DNA of 64,000 nucleotides from Rhopalosiphum padi (Eukaryota > Arthropoda > Insecta > Hemiptera > Aphididae). Below, one piece after another: positions 14,601-26,676 of the stretch (position 1 is the first letter of the stretch; every line of letters starts with the position of its first letter). The translations under genes and the position numbers were made by a program. The stretch is from positions 62,161,858 to 62,225,857 of the forward strand of contig NC_083598.1 of assembly GCF_020882245.1 (NCBI RefSeq), read 5' to 3'. Below the pieces are notes generated by a model. The model had not been told where the DNA came from, did not search any database, and worked only from the letters and a program-made list of their open reading frames with translations.

Positions 14601-17064
14601 AATTGACTAAAATTAAATTCCTCGATATAATCATTAAACTTTTTATTATAATTCAAAAACATTTATAACATATTTATTTTAAATTTCCAATATATAAGTT
14701 AATAAAAATTCTGAACCATTTTTAATGTCACAAAAAAATTATATTTCAAAAAATAAGTTTTAAAAAAAAATATTTTAAGCCAATGCATACATTTTTAACA
14801 CTATGAATTTAAAACTGAGATATTTTTATTGTACGTATTTAAAACTAATTTATTACTTTACATTTCAGTTTTAAATTATTTTGTATTCTTAAAAACATAT
14901 TTGATAAATTAATTAATACTAATTGAGTTATAAATAACTTGTACTTCGATTTTTAAATAATACTACATTTTATTTAAAAATTTATGATAAATTATTTAAA
15001 AATCAACAAATATGTAAGGTTAAATAATTGTTTTGTTCAATATATATTTAGGTGCATATCACAGAAAGACTCCAAAAATAGGTGAAAAGGTTGCTGTTAA
15101 ATCTGCATCCAAGAATAAATTTGTACGTGCTACTATTTCTAAAAAAGTTAATGATACAACTTATTCAGTATACTATATTGATTGTGGTGATAAAGAATAT
15201 GTAAAAGCAAACAACATTTTTCTATTACCACATAGATTTAGACATGTATGTTTTTTCTCAAGTATATAATTTTTTTATTTTATAAAATATATTTACTTGT
15301 TTAATTTTTAATTTTATAGTTACCACAATCAGTGATTAAAATTGGTTTAAATATTACAACGCCCGTGAATAAAATTGAACTTTCTAAATATTTCAATGAA
15401 TTAATTCAATTAAAAGTTTCATTAATTGCGGTAAGTTATTTTTAATTGATTATTTTTGTTAGTTGTTTTTTTTAATACCAAAATTATATCATTTATTTAA
15501 GACCTCTGTTAAATATTTTGAACTAGAAATTGATTTTATTATAATTTGTTATTGTCTATACTTTTTATTATAAAACTGGAGTAATAGTCCGATTATTGGT
15601 ATTTTTACTAGTATCCTATTGGACCAACCCTATCTTCAATGAGCAATAGTTTTCTTTTAAAATTTTTGATAATTTAATGAAAACTAATAAATTAGGGCTA
15701 GAATTTCTAAGTATTTGCATGTTTTTATCAAATCCAAATTGATTGGTTGTCAGATATATCCATGATTTGGCTTATTCTCGATTAAATAAAACAATTTCTT
15801 TTTATATATATATTTTAAATATAATGCATATAATTAATTTATATATATATTTTGAATATAATACATATAATTAATTTATATATATTAATTTTTGAGAATC
15901 TTGTTAATTTTAAATGGTATTTATTTAATGAACATCTATAATTATTGGGTTATTTGACGAATTTTCATAAATCTATTACCTTTCTGGCTTTCTAAACTAA
16001 AATGAACTTGGTACTAAAGAAAGAAAAAATGTTAATATTACTTTAAATCCGGGACAAATTGCGTCATTCAAATATGCTCCAACAACATTGTGTGATTTAG
16101 AAAGGAGTTTTAGCCAATATAAATCTAATCTATTCGTTGATCTAATCGCCGGTTGTTCATATTAGAAAATTAAAAAAAAAAACCTAAAATAATAGCATAT
16201 AATAACTAATAACAATAAGTAATAAGTAATATTAAAAAAAATAGTTTTTGCATATTTTAAAATTTTTTACATTTATACATTGATAAATTACATAATATTA
16301 TGATTTACATAAGATAATATTTTCCAAGTATATGAACATACTAATTATTACTAAAGAATAGGTTAAATGTTACATTTTCATAAATTTATAATTATATTTT
16401 GTTGTCTTGATATGTGGTTAAAAATTAAAAATTGTTTATTCATAATCTCTTCTATTTGTATAACACGCTCATAATAGCAAATTTGGAAACTAGTTTTGAT
16501 ATTTTATCACATTTAAAAGTAAAAATATTAATTAAGCCCTAGTGTGGGTTTTTTTTAATATTTTAATTTTCAAACAGTTATGAAAATTTTAAAATAGTAA
16601 TGTTTTTTTTATAATTAAAATATTAATTCCATTCACTTTTAAAAAAAATAAATAGTTAAATAATTATTAATGTAAAGTTTGCTTTAATCAGACCTAAACA
16701 ACACAGATAGGACATCCCCTTAAAACAGTTAAGTGATAAATATTATAATGTGTAAAGACTGAGTTTAAAACTTTAGTTTTTATCCCTTCTCTTTACAATT
16801 AATAGATCATAACAAAGTCATATTTAAAGTGAATATTATTGTTTATACTACATTAATCTTAAAAATTTAATTGATTCAATGCATAGCCTATTATATTTTA
16901 GGAGTATCTAATTTATTTATTAGTAATACTTAATTATTCAAATAGTAATTATCTTTTTTTAATACTAGGAGTTTGATGAAGAAGATCCACTAGGCTTTCA
17001 AAAGACTGTTTTAAGAAAGAAGCATGATGGCGTTAATATTAATGAAGATATTTGTAATCTATAA
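5602..17064 (+). CDS. Three-Tudor-domain protein, 17 coding exons
   Basis: Reconstructed coding exons: 5602-5658, 6513-6688, 8153-8291, 8874-8954, 9045-9178, 9278-9363, 10109-10152, 10253-10369, 10666-10792, 10873-11046, 12165-12361, 12480-12593, 13891-14026, 14102-14284, 15052-15245, 15320-15430, 16969-17064. All frames join, giving about 721 aa. An in-frame stop upstream supports the start. Tudor cores lie near residues 70-117 (GLWCRGRM...VELIDSG), 389-438 (FFIDIGCKEYV) and 598-646 (FVRATI...YYIDCGDKEYV), each with an extended flank as in Tudor-SN-type modules. Such domains bind dimethylarginine on PIWI proteins and scaffold germline RNA granules; that role is inferred. No LOTUS, RRM, MYND or KH domain is seen. 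Exon 10 could start at 10849 (8 extra residues), and the exon 12 donor is the weak GTCAGT. A polyadenylation signal lies near 17270. No specific orthologue is recognised. Confidence 0.85.
5928..5975 (+). repeat. tRNA-like A-box remnant, possible SINE head
   Basis: GGTAGTTCAGTGGTTAGAGC in the first coding intron of the Tudor gene fits the RNA polymerase III A-box consensus TRGYNNARNNG and a tRNA D-arm. No anticodon stem, B box or acceptor stem follows, so this is not a tRNA gene. Confidence 0.25.
15995..16168 (+). pseudogene. hAT-type transposase C-terminal fragment in the last Tudor intron
   Basis: In the last intron of the Tudor gene a frame reads LNPGQIASFKYAPTTLCDLE followed by RSFSQYKSNLF and soon a stop. 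The F-K-Y-A-P-x-T-x-x-D-x-E-R-S-F-S-x-Y-K signature is that of the dimerisation tail of hAT-derived, CGG-binding-protein-like transposases common in aphid genomes (recalled from family knowledge). No catalytic part is present, and the expected continuation after YKSNL is lost. It is a dead insertion and not part of the host gene. Confidence 0.5.
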
Positions 17065-18362
17065 ATACTTAATAACACTTATGTTAGGATTTTAGACTAA
17101 AATTTAAGTATTATCAGTTTTTAATAATTGTACTTTTCATTTTTATATTTTCTTAAATTAAATAATATAACAGTGATTAAATTAAATTATTCTAGTTAAG
17201 TAATACTAGACAATTAATTGTGGCAATCACAATAATCATATTAATTTTATCATCTACTTATTATATAAAAATAAAATAAAATTCAAAAACAATTATGAGT
17301 TAAATGTGTTAAGGTTGTCAGCTGTCGAGAGAAATGAGCAGAAAATAAATCACATTAATTTAGTATCATTATGGTCTCAAAATAATAAATAATAATAACA
17401 ATAAAAACCTTTTGTTAGGTAAATATAGAATATGTTTAACAAATACAAACATTTTTAATGTTAAATACAATTAATAATTATTTGTTTCAAACCGAATTAA
17501 GTAGTAGGGCTCTCATTGGCCGAACGAATCATCCAATCAACTAAGTTATAACTATTAATTATTAAGTGTTATAAAAATGAACAACAAAAGGTAAATACTA
17601 TCTAGATTATAGTATCCTAGGTGAATAAATAATGAAAAGGAACCTAACCTACCTATAGCTAATATAATAGGTAATAATAATATTATATTATGTTTAAGAA
17701 GTACCTACAATTTATATTTTCGGGAGAGACGCTAAAAAATTTTCCAACCAACGTTGATTTGACTACAGTGAATGTGTGTTTCAGTATTTGTATTCTACCA
17801 GTTATTATTAATTTTTTTTCAAAATGTAAGTATATTGTATGTATTTTAAAAATATTAATGGTTAGGCGGATGCCCGGATCTTCACCGGTTAATAATTAAA
17901 AGTATAAACTATAAACACATTTTCGTTTGTTTGATCACTATCAATGATATATAATGGAAATAACAAATCATAGAAACATCTTAAAATCAACAAGTAGGTA
18001 CTGAAATTAAACTCAAATTATATTGTAGTTAAAAGTGTTAATATATTTAATACATAAAATATAAATATACCTTAACACGATGACACCAAACGCTTATTAC
18101 AATATGACGTGTTAACAGTAAAAATGCTTTGATTTTAGCAATAGAAATAGAAAATAGTTAATAGATTGATATAAATAGTATTGTAAATATTATAATTTAA
18201 TAATAAAGTATAAATAAACGGCAATATCTAATATCTAAATTATAGAACATACGAAGTTCCTTATGGAGAACGATTTTTCAAAGCGAACAAAATACTAATA
18301 GGAATGTTCTCAATACTCCCGTTTAGAAAACTTAATGAAATAATAAGTATTTAATGATAAAA
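17065..18362. other. 3' flank of the Tudor gene and gene-free DNA
   Basis: Polyadenylation signals of the form AATAAA occur around 17270-17280. The remainder is AT-rich with no exon or repeat recognised. Confidence 0.4.
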
Positions 18363-21050
18363 GAATATAGCTGAATATTTTTAGTTGAAAGTCTTTTGAA
18401 AAATAATGTTCTTTTTTGTTTGAAGATTATAATCGTTTAAAAGTTTCATAATAATTAAAAAAATAAATGATAAATAAATGATATAGGTACTCATAAAAAA
18501 AATGGTTGAATGATGACTGATGAATGTAGGTATTGGTTCACTCAAAACCATAATATATCGTTTTGGTGCGTAAAATGTATAGCCGGTCGACCTGGTGTGT
18601 TATTGGTTGCGCATCAGTTTCGTTTTAAACTTCTACGATTTAATTCAATATTGCCAGACGACGTATCACAGCGAAATCACGCAATATTTTATATTATTAC
18701 GCTTAATAAGTCATCGAACAGGACGACTGAAACACATGGAGAAAATAGGTACTGCAATAAGTAAACTACTTATGTCAGTATAAAGACACCGCTCCAACGC
18801 CTCCAGGCTCCAATTACAAATTACAGTACCAAAATATTACTGCAATAGTGACACGTTACGACGGCGCGTGGCGGAAATCACGATCAAATTACCGACCGGT
18901 GAGGCAAGTGCCTAATTGATATGTACCTAACATGTATATTACAACATTCCGAGCACACATGCCGGTGCTGATGCAAATTAATTCGCAACACGATGTCAGT
19001 GATGTCACCACAGCAGAGCTTGCGCTAACTGCAGTTGTGCAAAAAATGTGCAGTTCTGATTTAAATGTTGTGCAGTTCATAAAAAATAATATGTTTTGAA
19101 TTTTTAATTGTATTGATGACCATGCTTTATCCCGTGGATTTAATCTTTTGATATTCATAGATTAATGATCAATGTTTCAATCATAATTCCTAATAGATAA
19201 ATTCGGTAAACAAAATAATGTCAAATGATACCTATGTTATAAGCTCATAGATAGGGCTCGGAAGTTGAAACATTTTGCATTATTTTTTTAGGAACTTTTT
19301 TGACGATCCTCTCCTCGACGATGCTCGGCCACAAATTTGTTTTATTAGCATGTGAATCTGAACAACTAATTTTTAGTCATTTTTACTGATTTCACATTAG
19401 TTCACTTCTTAATGTTTCTTGTCAACCATTATGCTAATAACTTAAAACTTTAAAATTCAACGAACTAAAGATTAAGATTAGTACCTATCCGATTTTATCT
19501 CACCGATTATAGTCCTAGTTGTCGTGTTGTATTGAATATTATTGTACCTAAATTTTATTATTTTGTCATTTTTATGTGATTATTTTTAGTAACTTGTGAG
19601 CATTGATAAATGCATATAGAATTTTATAGTAAAATAGAGTACAATTTAAAAAAATAGATATATTTTTATTAATTTAAAATAAATATTTGTAATTTTTTTA
19701 TTTTTAAGGACATTTTTTGTCATATTTGCATATTTGTTTAGGTCATTTTTTAATGATTTTAAGGTCATCAACTTTCGAGCCCTACTCATCACCATTGTGT
19801 TATGCCGTCAAATATTGTAATTGTACTTGTACATTTGTGCTCAAATTAACCAAAACCAAATGGAAAATAGTGATAATTTAAGGAATTTTGTTATTTAAAC
19901 CGTCAATATTTATACAGTATGATGAATAATATTTCTGATAGTATGTGTTATTTATTATTTAATTTTTTTTTCTTCTGTAAAACAAACAGGGTGTGCACTG
20001 TGCAGCTCTAATATTTCTTTAGCGCAAGCTCTGAACTACAGTATTTTACTGTATAATAAATAAATATATCGTCACTAGTCACCACAGTCACAGTCAGTAC
20101 ATACATATATATTATAAACATAATATATAATATATGGATCTCGTCCAGTACCGACGTGCCACCGCAACTAAACGTTGTCGCTACACTCAAACACATGTCG
20201 ATCATCGTTATAGTGCGTTTCCGTAATCCCATATCACTCGATATTTGTTGTTTTTACAATATCTTGTTGAGGCGTCTCCGACACCGACATTATATGGGTA
20301 TTTTTGTACGATCGCAAAATATACCATTTGCAACGATTTGGATCGGTCGCCGCACTATTTTTATGCGTCCCCGATTGCGCACGGCCGTCCTGCGACGCGT
20401 AAACGTTATAGGCGGTACTCCTGGACGTTTTTATTCTGACGTGCGTCCGAGTGTACCAACCGCTTATTCATGGCAACCTACTCGACGCTTTATCGTTATT
20501 GTCCGGCTTCTTCGCCAGCTGTTCCATCGCCGCCCGCAAACTTTCCTACCGTTTGTCATCACATTTGTATACGTGCAATGCAGTAACTATACCGATATAT
20601 CTCTATGACGTTTCATGTCCATCAAGCAGCCGGTCGCATTGTCACGTAACGATTAATTGTCGAGTTCTCGGGAATTAGTAACGATTGCCTTTACTGTTAA
20701 CGGTGCCGTTAAGGTGCAGCTGCACCGTTGTCCACTCCGGTACCTCTAGCTAGCCACCGTGTCGTCGTAGCCGTCAAATCGCGCGATTGTAAAAGGCGGG
20801 TGCCGTTCGGCTGGCCGCCATGCAGAGGGGGGGTCTAACGCGTGTGTAACGGCGGAGCGTGCGACACCCGCGAACTCGTCACACCACACGGGGTGCCCGA
20901 TAACGTGCGTTTGTGACTTATGGCCAGACTCTGTGCCTTCTTTTTCTCGTACCCCGATCCTACATCGCTGTCGTTCTCTTCGATGGCTTCAGCTAACAAC
21001 CATAATTGTACGTACGTCGTCGCGTCGGTTCATCAACTACCTACTGTAGG
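18363..21050. repeat. Composite GC-rich repeat, copy A (interrupted)
   Basis: Two blocks, 18363-18910 and about 20050-21050, align in the same order with copy C at 38013-38649 and 39437-40620. Landmarks are GTGCGTAAAATGTATAGCCG (copy C has one change), TGGATCTCGTCCAGTACCG against TGGATATCGTTCAATACCA, CGTAATCCCATATCAC, and TTTTTATGCGTCCCCGATTG. Bases 18911-20049 are absent from copy C and include an hAT-like MITE. The GC-rich part is open on both strands, but indels between copies are not multiples of three, so coding is doubtful. Copy A is clearly more diverged than B and C are from each other. Confidence 0.75.
19252..19784. mobile_element. hAT-like MITE with 17-bp terminal inverted repeats
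   Basis: The left end TAGGGCTCGGAAGTTGA and right end TCAACTTTCGAGCCCTA are inverted repeats with 16 of 17 matches. Flanking octamers CTCATAGA and CTCATCAC match at 5 of 8, so the target duplication is decayed or uncertain. The interior is AT-rich with no transposase. It lies in the segment of composite copy A that copy C lacks. Confidence 0.7.
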
Positions 21051-22219
21051 TATCTTCAATCTACGAAGTCATTGTATTAATAATGATAATATTATTATCA
21101 ATGACTTTAATAATAACAGTGAGACAATAAATTCGATTTCATTGATGTTGGCTGATTCGTAGTCTGCAGACAATTTATAAAAAAGTTCTTCTTGTACAGT
21201 GTTGGACACCTAAATTCTGAATTGCAAATTAATTAAATTCGACTTTCATTTTCATCCGATGCTGTGCCTGCCACACGACGAGTACATTGAGTACAAGTAC
21301 TCCGTTGTTTATTACTAGCCATACGCGTTTATAATTCTTATCGGCAAGCATTAGGTTCTTTTTATTTTCTAAATACAATTATTTTTATGTATAACACGTA
21401 GTACGTATAGTAAGTGGAATAAATTATATTTTAATTGTTTAACGAGCATTCGTATTTTGATTTTGATACATAGGTATTATTAATTATTCTGTAGGTACTT
21501 GTTTTATGTATACTTTTAGATGGTCTTTATTATATTCAATTTTTCTTATTTCAAATTAACTTTATACGGACACATTTTTCCGATGAAAATAATTTTAAAA
21601 TTAATCAGTGTTTAAAACCCCTAAAGTAATTTATACAATCTTGCACCATATAGCTTATACTTTAAAGGTACAAATGTACAATATCACTGAAAGAGATTCT
21701 ATAAATTATTCGAAATTAGTATATTATAATATGCATTCATATAATATAATATATTCAGTTGATCGTACACGGTGGCCATACCTGATGCACGACCATCACC
21801 ACAATTTGCGTCTCAGGCAATGCTTAGTACTTATTTGGCCGGTTAAAAATCCAACCGTAAAACAACTGGTAACCAGAGATTTTTTGCATAACCGACGTAT
21901 GTAAGAACCAACTGTCCGTTAAATTTCAGTATAACCTCCGGTTAGCATTAACCGATACTTAACCAGGTATTGTACGAACGGGCTTTCAAGTGCTATATAG
22001 TAGAGTTAATGTTATTATTTATTTTTATCGTATGTTGGCTTAACACATGATATAAAACAAAAATAAGATTTGTTTATGTTTTATATTATAATTTATAATG
22101 AATAGTACTAAAATAATATTATGCTGGCTAAATAGTGTCTGTTATTAATATTATTCTAAAAAATATAAGAAAAAAAACTATTTTAATTTTTAATCAGTTT
22201 ATATTTTTTCATTATTTTA
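21051..22219. other. Gene-free DNA with MITE-like debris
   Basis: No gene is supported. Between about 21770 and 21990 there are repeated AACCGG/CCGGTTA motifs (GGCCGGTTAAAAATCCAACC, CCTCCGGTTAGCATTAACCG) ending in TTGTACGAACGGGC, probably an old short transposon. The open frame at 21608-21904 runs into this and is not taken as a gene. Confidence 0.4.
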
Positions 22220-23030
22220 ATTTTGTTCAAATGTACGTCTTTTTCAGGAGAAACGGTATTCGTGATTAATCTAAAAACGTAGTAGCGTGCACAAGACACC
22301 GTCTGCACTTCTTTTCATATCAATAAAGTCACGAAGTCCAAAAACTTAATACCTAATGACACTGAAAACAACTTTTTTGAAAAAAAAGTCGTATGCCAGT
22401 TTTTGAGGTGAAGTAATTTTTTTTTAACTCCGAAACTTTTACGCGCATCGTAAGGTATGTAGCCAAAACATTTAATGCGCGAAAAAACACTAAATTATTG
22501 TTAACTTTTTTTTTATTATAACGGCCCCTGACGCTTTTTGTCGACATTTTTAATTTACATTACGGCAGGCCACGGCACTGTTAGTTTTTTATAGTTTTCT
22601 CCTAAAAAACTAAATATTTGAGTTTTTAAGATGGAAGCGAACTCGCGACGGGTCTAAAAACGTTGTATCGTGCAAGAGGCACCGTCGTACTTTCTTTCTA
22701 TATCAAAAAAATCTGGAAAATCTAAATTTTAACCACCTAAGTACTGTAAAAACCACTTTTTTGAAAAATACTCTTTTGCAAGTTTTCGCGGTGAAGGATT
22801 TATTTTTCAACTCTGTAACTTTACAGGAATCGTTAGACGAGTAGCCAAAACAGTTATCGCGCAAGAAAACACGAAATAATCGAAATTTTTAATTTACATT
22901 AGAGCAGGCCACGGCACCTGTTAGTTTTTTGCCGTTTTTCACTTAAAAAACTAAATATTCGAGTTTTTAAGATGGAAGCGTACTCGCGACGGGTTTAAAA
23001 ACGTTGTATCGTGCATGAGGCACCGAGAAT
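22220..23030. repeat. Tandem repeat array (period about 340 bp), diverged
   Basis: About two and a half units in tandem. Each carries ACGTCTTTTTCAGG or GAGTTTTTAAGATGGAAGCG, then CTAAAAACGTTGTATCGTGC, GAGGCACCGTC, TTTCTATATCAA, and TTTGAAAAA followed by GTAGCCAAAACA. Equivalent points at 22611 and 22952 give a spacing near 341 bp. The same unit forms the array at 40980-41790. Units here also carry TTACGGCAGGCCACGGCAC, which the other array lacks. Confidence 0.8.
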
Positions 23031-23244
23031 GGCAATATCACGACTTCGACGGTAAGCGGGACTGGCGAATCCGACTGTAAACAACAGTAAACGACTAAAA
23101 TTGTAGTCATAGTCGACAACCGCGGACCCGATAGTGGCAGATTAATGGCAGAGACTGTGTGAGGTGATTTGGTTAGAAAATATCAGTTGATCAAGAGTTT
23201 TGGGATACAATGCTGATGTGTGACATCGGCGGCGACCTATCTAT
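23031..23244. other. Linker between tandem array and composite copy B
   Basis: Unique-looking, moderately GC-rich sequence with no open frame of note. It is not shared with the left flank of copy C. Confidence 0.4.
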
Positions 23245-24115
23245 AACGAATGATGCCTGTATTTAAAGCTAAAATGATCAAATAATATAAATAATAACAT
23301 ACATTATAATTTGAATCTCATTTCACCTTTTGCGATTTGGATCGGCTTCTTTATCGGTCGCCGTATTATTTTTATGCGTCCCCGATTGCGTTGCAACGCG
23401 TAAACGTCGTACACCACCAGGCCGTTTTTATATTGACGTGCGTCCGAGTGTGCCACCACTTCGCGGAAACCTACTCGGTGTTAACCGCTTCAGTACGTTT
23501 TTAATATTTTTATCTTTGTTGTCCGACTTTTTCGCCGGTTGTTCCATCGCCGCACGCCAACTTCTCTGTCGCTTGTCGTTACCTTTGTACGCGGAATGCG
23601 ACGTTTCGTCACCATCAATCAGTCGGTCATATTGTTCAGTAACGATTAATTGTCGTAAATGAGTAACGATTGCCATAACTGCTGTATTGCTGTCATCGAG
23701 ACAGCATCGCTGTCCATTTCGATACCACTGGCCATCATCGTCGCCGGGCCGCTCGATTGTAAAAGGCGGGTATCGTTCGGCTGTCCGCCATGCACGCAGT
23801 GGGTCTAACGCGTCTATATACGAGCGTGCGTCACCCGTGAACTCGTCACACGACGGGGTGCCGGAGAACATATACGCTGGTGATTTGTCGCCAAACTCCG
23901 TAGTGCCTCCTCATTTTCGTACTCCCGATCCTACATCGCTGCAGTCGCCATATGCGATGGTTTCACCTGAGAACCACAATTTTACGTATGTCGTCGGTTC
24001 GCCAACAGTGACATTGTATATCTTTGTGTAATTCCACGCCTTTTATGTTAACGCTGCCAAAATGGTAATCTTTTACACTTCGGATGCCGGCCATTGCTAT
24101 ATCAGTTACCATATG
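23245..24115. repeat. Composite GC-rich repeat, copy B (internally deleted)
   Basis: Starts with ACGAATGATGCCTGTATTTA, shared with copy C at 37750, then jumps from CTCATTTC straight to CCTTTTGCGATTTGGATCGG, which in copy C lies about 2 kb further on (near 39880). From there it is nearly identical to copy C through CTATATCAGTTACCAT. A 28-base segment present in copy C is missing near 23390. Minus-strand (23428-23871) and plus-strand open frames overlap here and are likely by-products of the GC-rich composition. Confidence 0.75.
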
Positions 24116-26262
24116 TACGTATACTGATTATATTATACAATATTATACATTTTTAGTTATGTACAAATTGTTATCGAGTGGTGTTTTTTAATTTTGTATT
24201 ATATATTAATAAAATTTGTTTATCAATATTATTATAATATTTAATTCAGCTTGTCACTGTCTTCGTGACAACAATTTTACAATCGTTTTAAATAAAATTG
24301 AAAACCTATAGTTTCTACATTCAAAAGTTTTAAATATTAATGACTTGCCCATTTAGTTATCAAAATTCGATGTATGTAGTACATTAGATAAAATTTTAAT
24401 TCTCAGGCTCCAATAATTTATTGAAAATCCAATTATAATTTTTTTTAACTTAAATAATTATACTTGAAAACAGATATTCGTAATATTTATTATATTTAAA
24501 AAAAAGATGTTGTTACTCAGTATCTCGTAGAGTTGCGAGTCATAGACCCCAACTATCTCATTTGTTTAAATTATGCACCAGAACAGTTTACCCATTGCGT
24601 TGAACCGTATTAACTACAACGAAAAAATAGTTATTGAATGAATATTGAAGAAAATTGATAGTATAAACTATAAAGATTTAAATAATATATAATGATATTT
24701 AAATTTTATAATAATAATAATATTAATTTTTAAAATAAATATGTCGTGTATCTATGTTGATTATAACCTGTATTTAAATTTAAAAGTAAAAAATGAACTA
24801 TATGAAACTTATTATATATTATTACTTATTACTTTATTAGTAACATACTAACATAGGTAAATTTTTATTTTCAAAAAAAGATGAATGAATAATACCATTG
24901 ATAATACCAATTTTTTTTTTGTATCTATTTTTAATTGTGTAATGCTTACATACAAATCAACTGGATGCCGTCACTGGCCAATTACACACTAACAGTTTGA
25001 TTGTGATGATTGTTGCTGACCAATGCCTTCTACCGTGGTTCTGATACTCTATATGGCACCAAGACGTTTAAGTCTATATTTCCTGCGTCGTTGAATGTTT
25101 TCGTGGGTTCAAAGCTGCTGACATTCATATTCCTAGATTTATCATTCAGTTGTAAGTTCACACGTAGTGCGTATAAATAAAAAAATGTGTACACATTTCA
25201 AAATGTATAATGAATAAAAATGTATTTTTGAAGATAGAATAAAATGTCGATTTAACATTATAATAGGTATTATAAACCAATATAATAAATATAGTAACCA
25301 TAATATGGTAACAAACTAATAAATAACATTTACATAGAAATATAATAACTAATAAGAGTAATTTTCAAATAAAAATTCTTTGTCATATTTATTTTTATAT
25401 AAATTTAAATTTTATTAAAATTAAAATAAAATAAAATAAATATGAATCCAATCATAACTAACAAAACTATAATAATATTAATCATACAAAGAATTAAATC
25501 AATACTAATCCGTCATGCACACTTATTGGCTGTATCGAAGTGGAGTTATGAAAATTATTATAAAATCTAGTCAAATCTCATATAAGTAGTTAGAATATAA
25601 TTTAAGTATGATGAAAAATCGACTGCAGTGTAGAAAAATGTTACAGACGGTGAAAAGAGAGAGAGTAAATGTTGCGTTTTTGAGAGACGTACAACAATAA
25701 ATATATGGATGCAGATCCACGACCACCATCACCGAGATAAATCAAATGTATTTAATATATCAAGGCGACCAAAGCGATACCGTGAAGTCATATATGATAA
25801 CATATATGATTTGCATTTGTATGTTACTTGCTAATCACAAATTATACACAAGTCAATTGCAAAAGTGTTCCTGTAATATTTATACTCTAATAGTTGTTGA
25901 CTTGTTGTGTACGTAATTTATGAAGAATATTAATAAAATAGCTCTTACTTGTCAGGATGCTACCTACATACCGATTTGAGATAACTGACTACTAATAAGT
26001 ATATATAGTTCCATTAATGATTTAACCATTTAATAAAATATTTTATTATCTATATTATAATTTATATAGTAGTATATTAGGTCACCATAATAAGCATTGT
26101 ACTCGTATTATTATTATTGTTGAGCTACACGGGCTAAACATTTTAGTAATCTTAACATTTTTTAAACAGTGCACGCGTAAAAATAAATTATTTCATTATA
26201 TTATAACAAGATAATTTACATTATTTTATATTTAAATCCGAGATATAGTATCAAATTATACC
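24116..26262. other. AT-rich gene-free DNA
   Basis: No exon, repeat edge or RNA gene was recognised. A less AT-rich patch at 24960-25140 has no open frame of significance. Confidence 0.4.
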
Positions 26263-26676
26263 CTTCACGTGGATTTGAAAATTAAAACTTTTAATGAAGA
26301 AGCAATATCATATTATAAAAGATCCAACTCCCTAATTAATGCTATTTCAACAAATGTTATTCCTGGTAATCCTCCAAGGTGCTTACAACGCATTTGGTGT
26401 AAAAATCTTTTAACCAAACCTAAGAAAAAAATATTTTTATACACATACGTAGGTTGTCCGATAAATAAAGTACAAAGTTTTTTTTTAACGTTATCAATGG
26501 ACAATATCGGTCGGAAATTAAGAAAATTTATAATTTATGTAACAAAAAACATATTCTATAAGCGTCATGACTATTATAATTTAGTGTTCCGTCAGCTACA
26601 TACATATAAATATGGAAAACCAATATTTAAGTTGCAAAAAAGAAGAAGAAGTTTGCGCAGTCATTCGATTTTTTAA
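26263..26676 (+). pseudogene. C-terminal remnant of a non-LTR retrotransposon ORF
   Basis: An open frame begins HVDLKIKTFNEEAISYYKRS and continues INAISTNVIPGNPPRCLQRI, then WCKNLL. The pattern (K-T-F-x-E-E-A, then a short gap, I-P-x-N-P-P-R-x-L-x-R-x-W-C-x-x-L-L) resembles the extreme C-terminus of Jockey-clade ORF2 proteins. The following ~85 residues (TKPKKKIFLYTYVG onward) are unlike that family and are probably read-through of flanking AT-rich DNA. No reverse transcriptase is nearby, so this is a truncated relic. Any host function is unsupported. Confidence 0.4.

Noticed and set aside
20156..20608. 150-codon frame in composite copy A
   Set aside because: It is not preserved in copies B and C as the same protein; frame-changing indels separate the copies.
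23687..24031. 114-codon plus-strand frame in copy B
   Set aside because: The opposite-strand frame overlaps it and copy C breaks it; likely a product of GC-rich composition.
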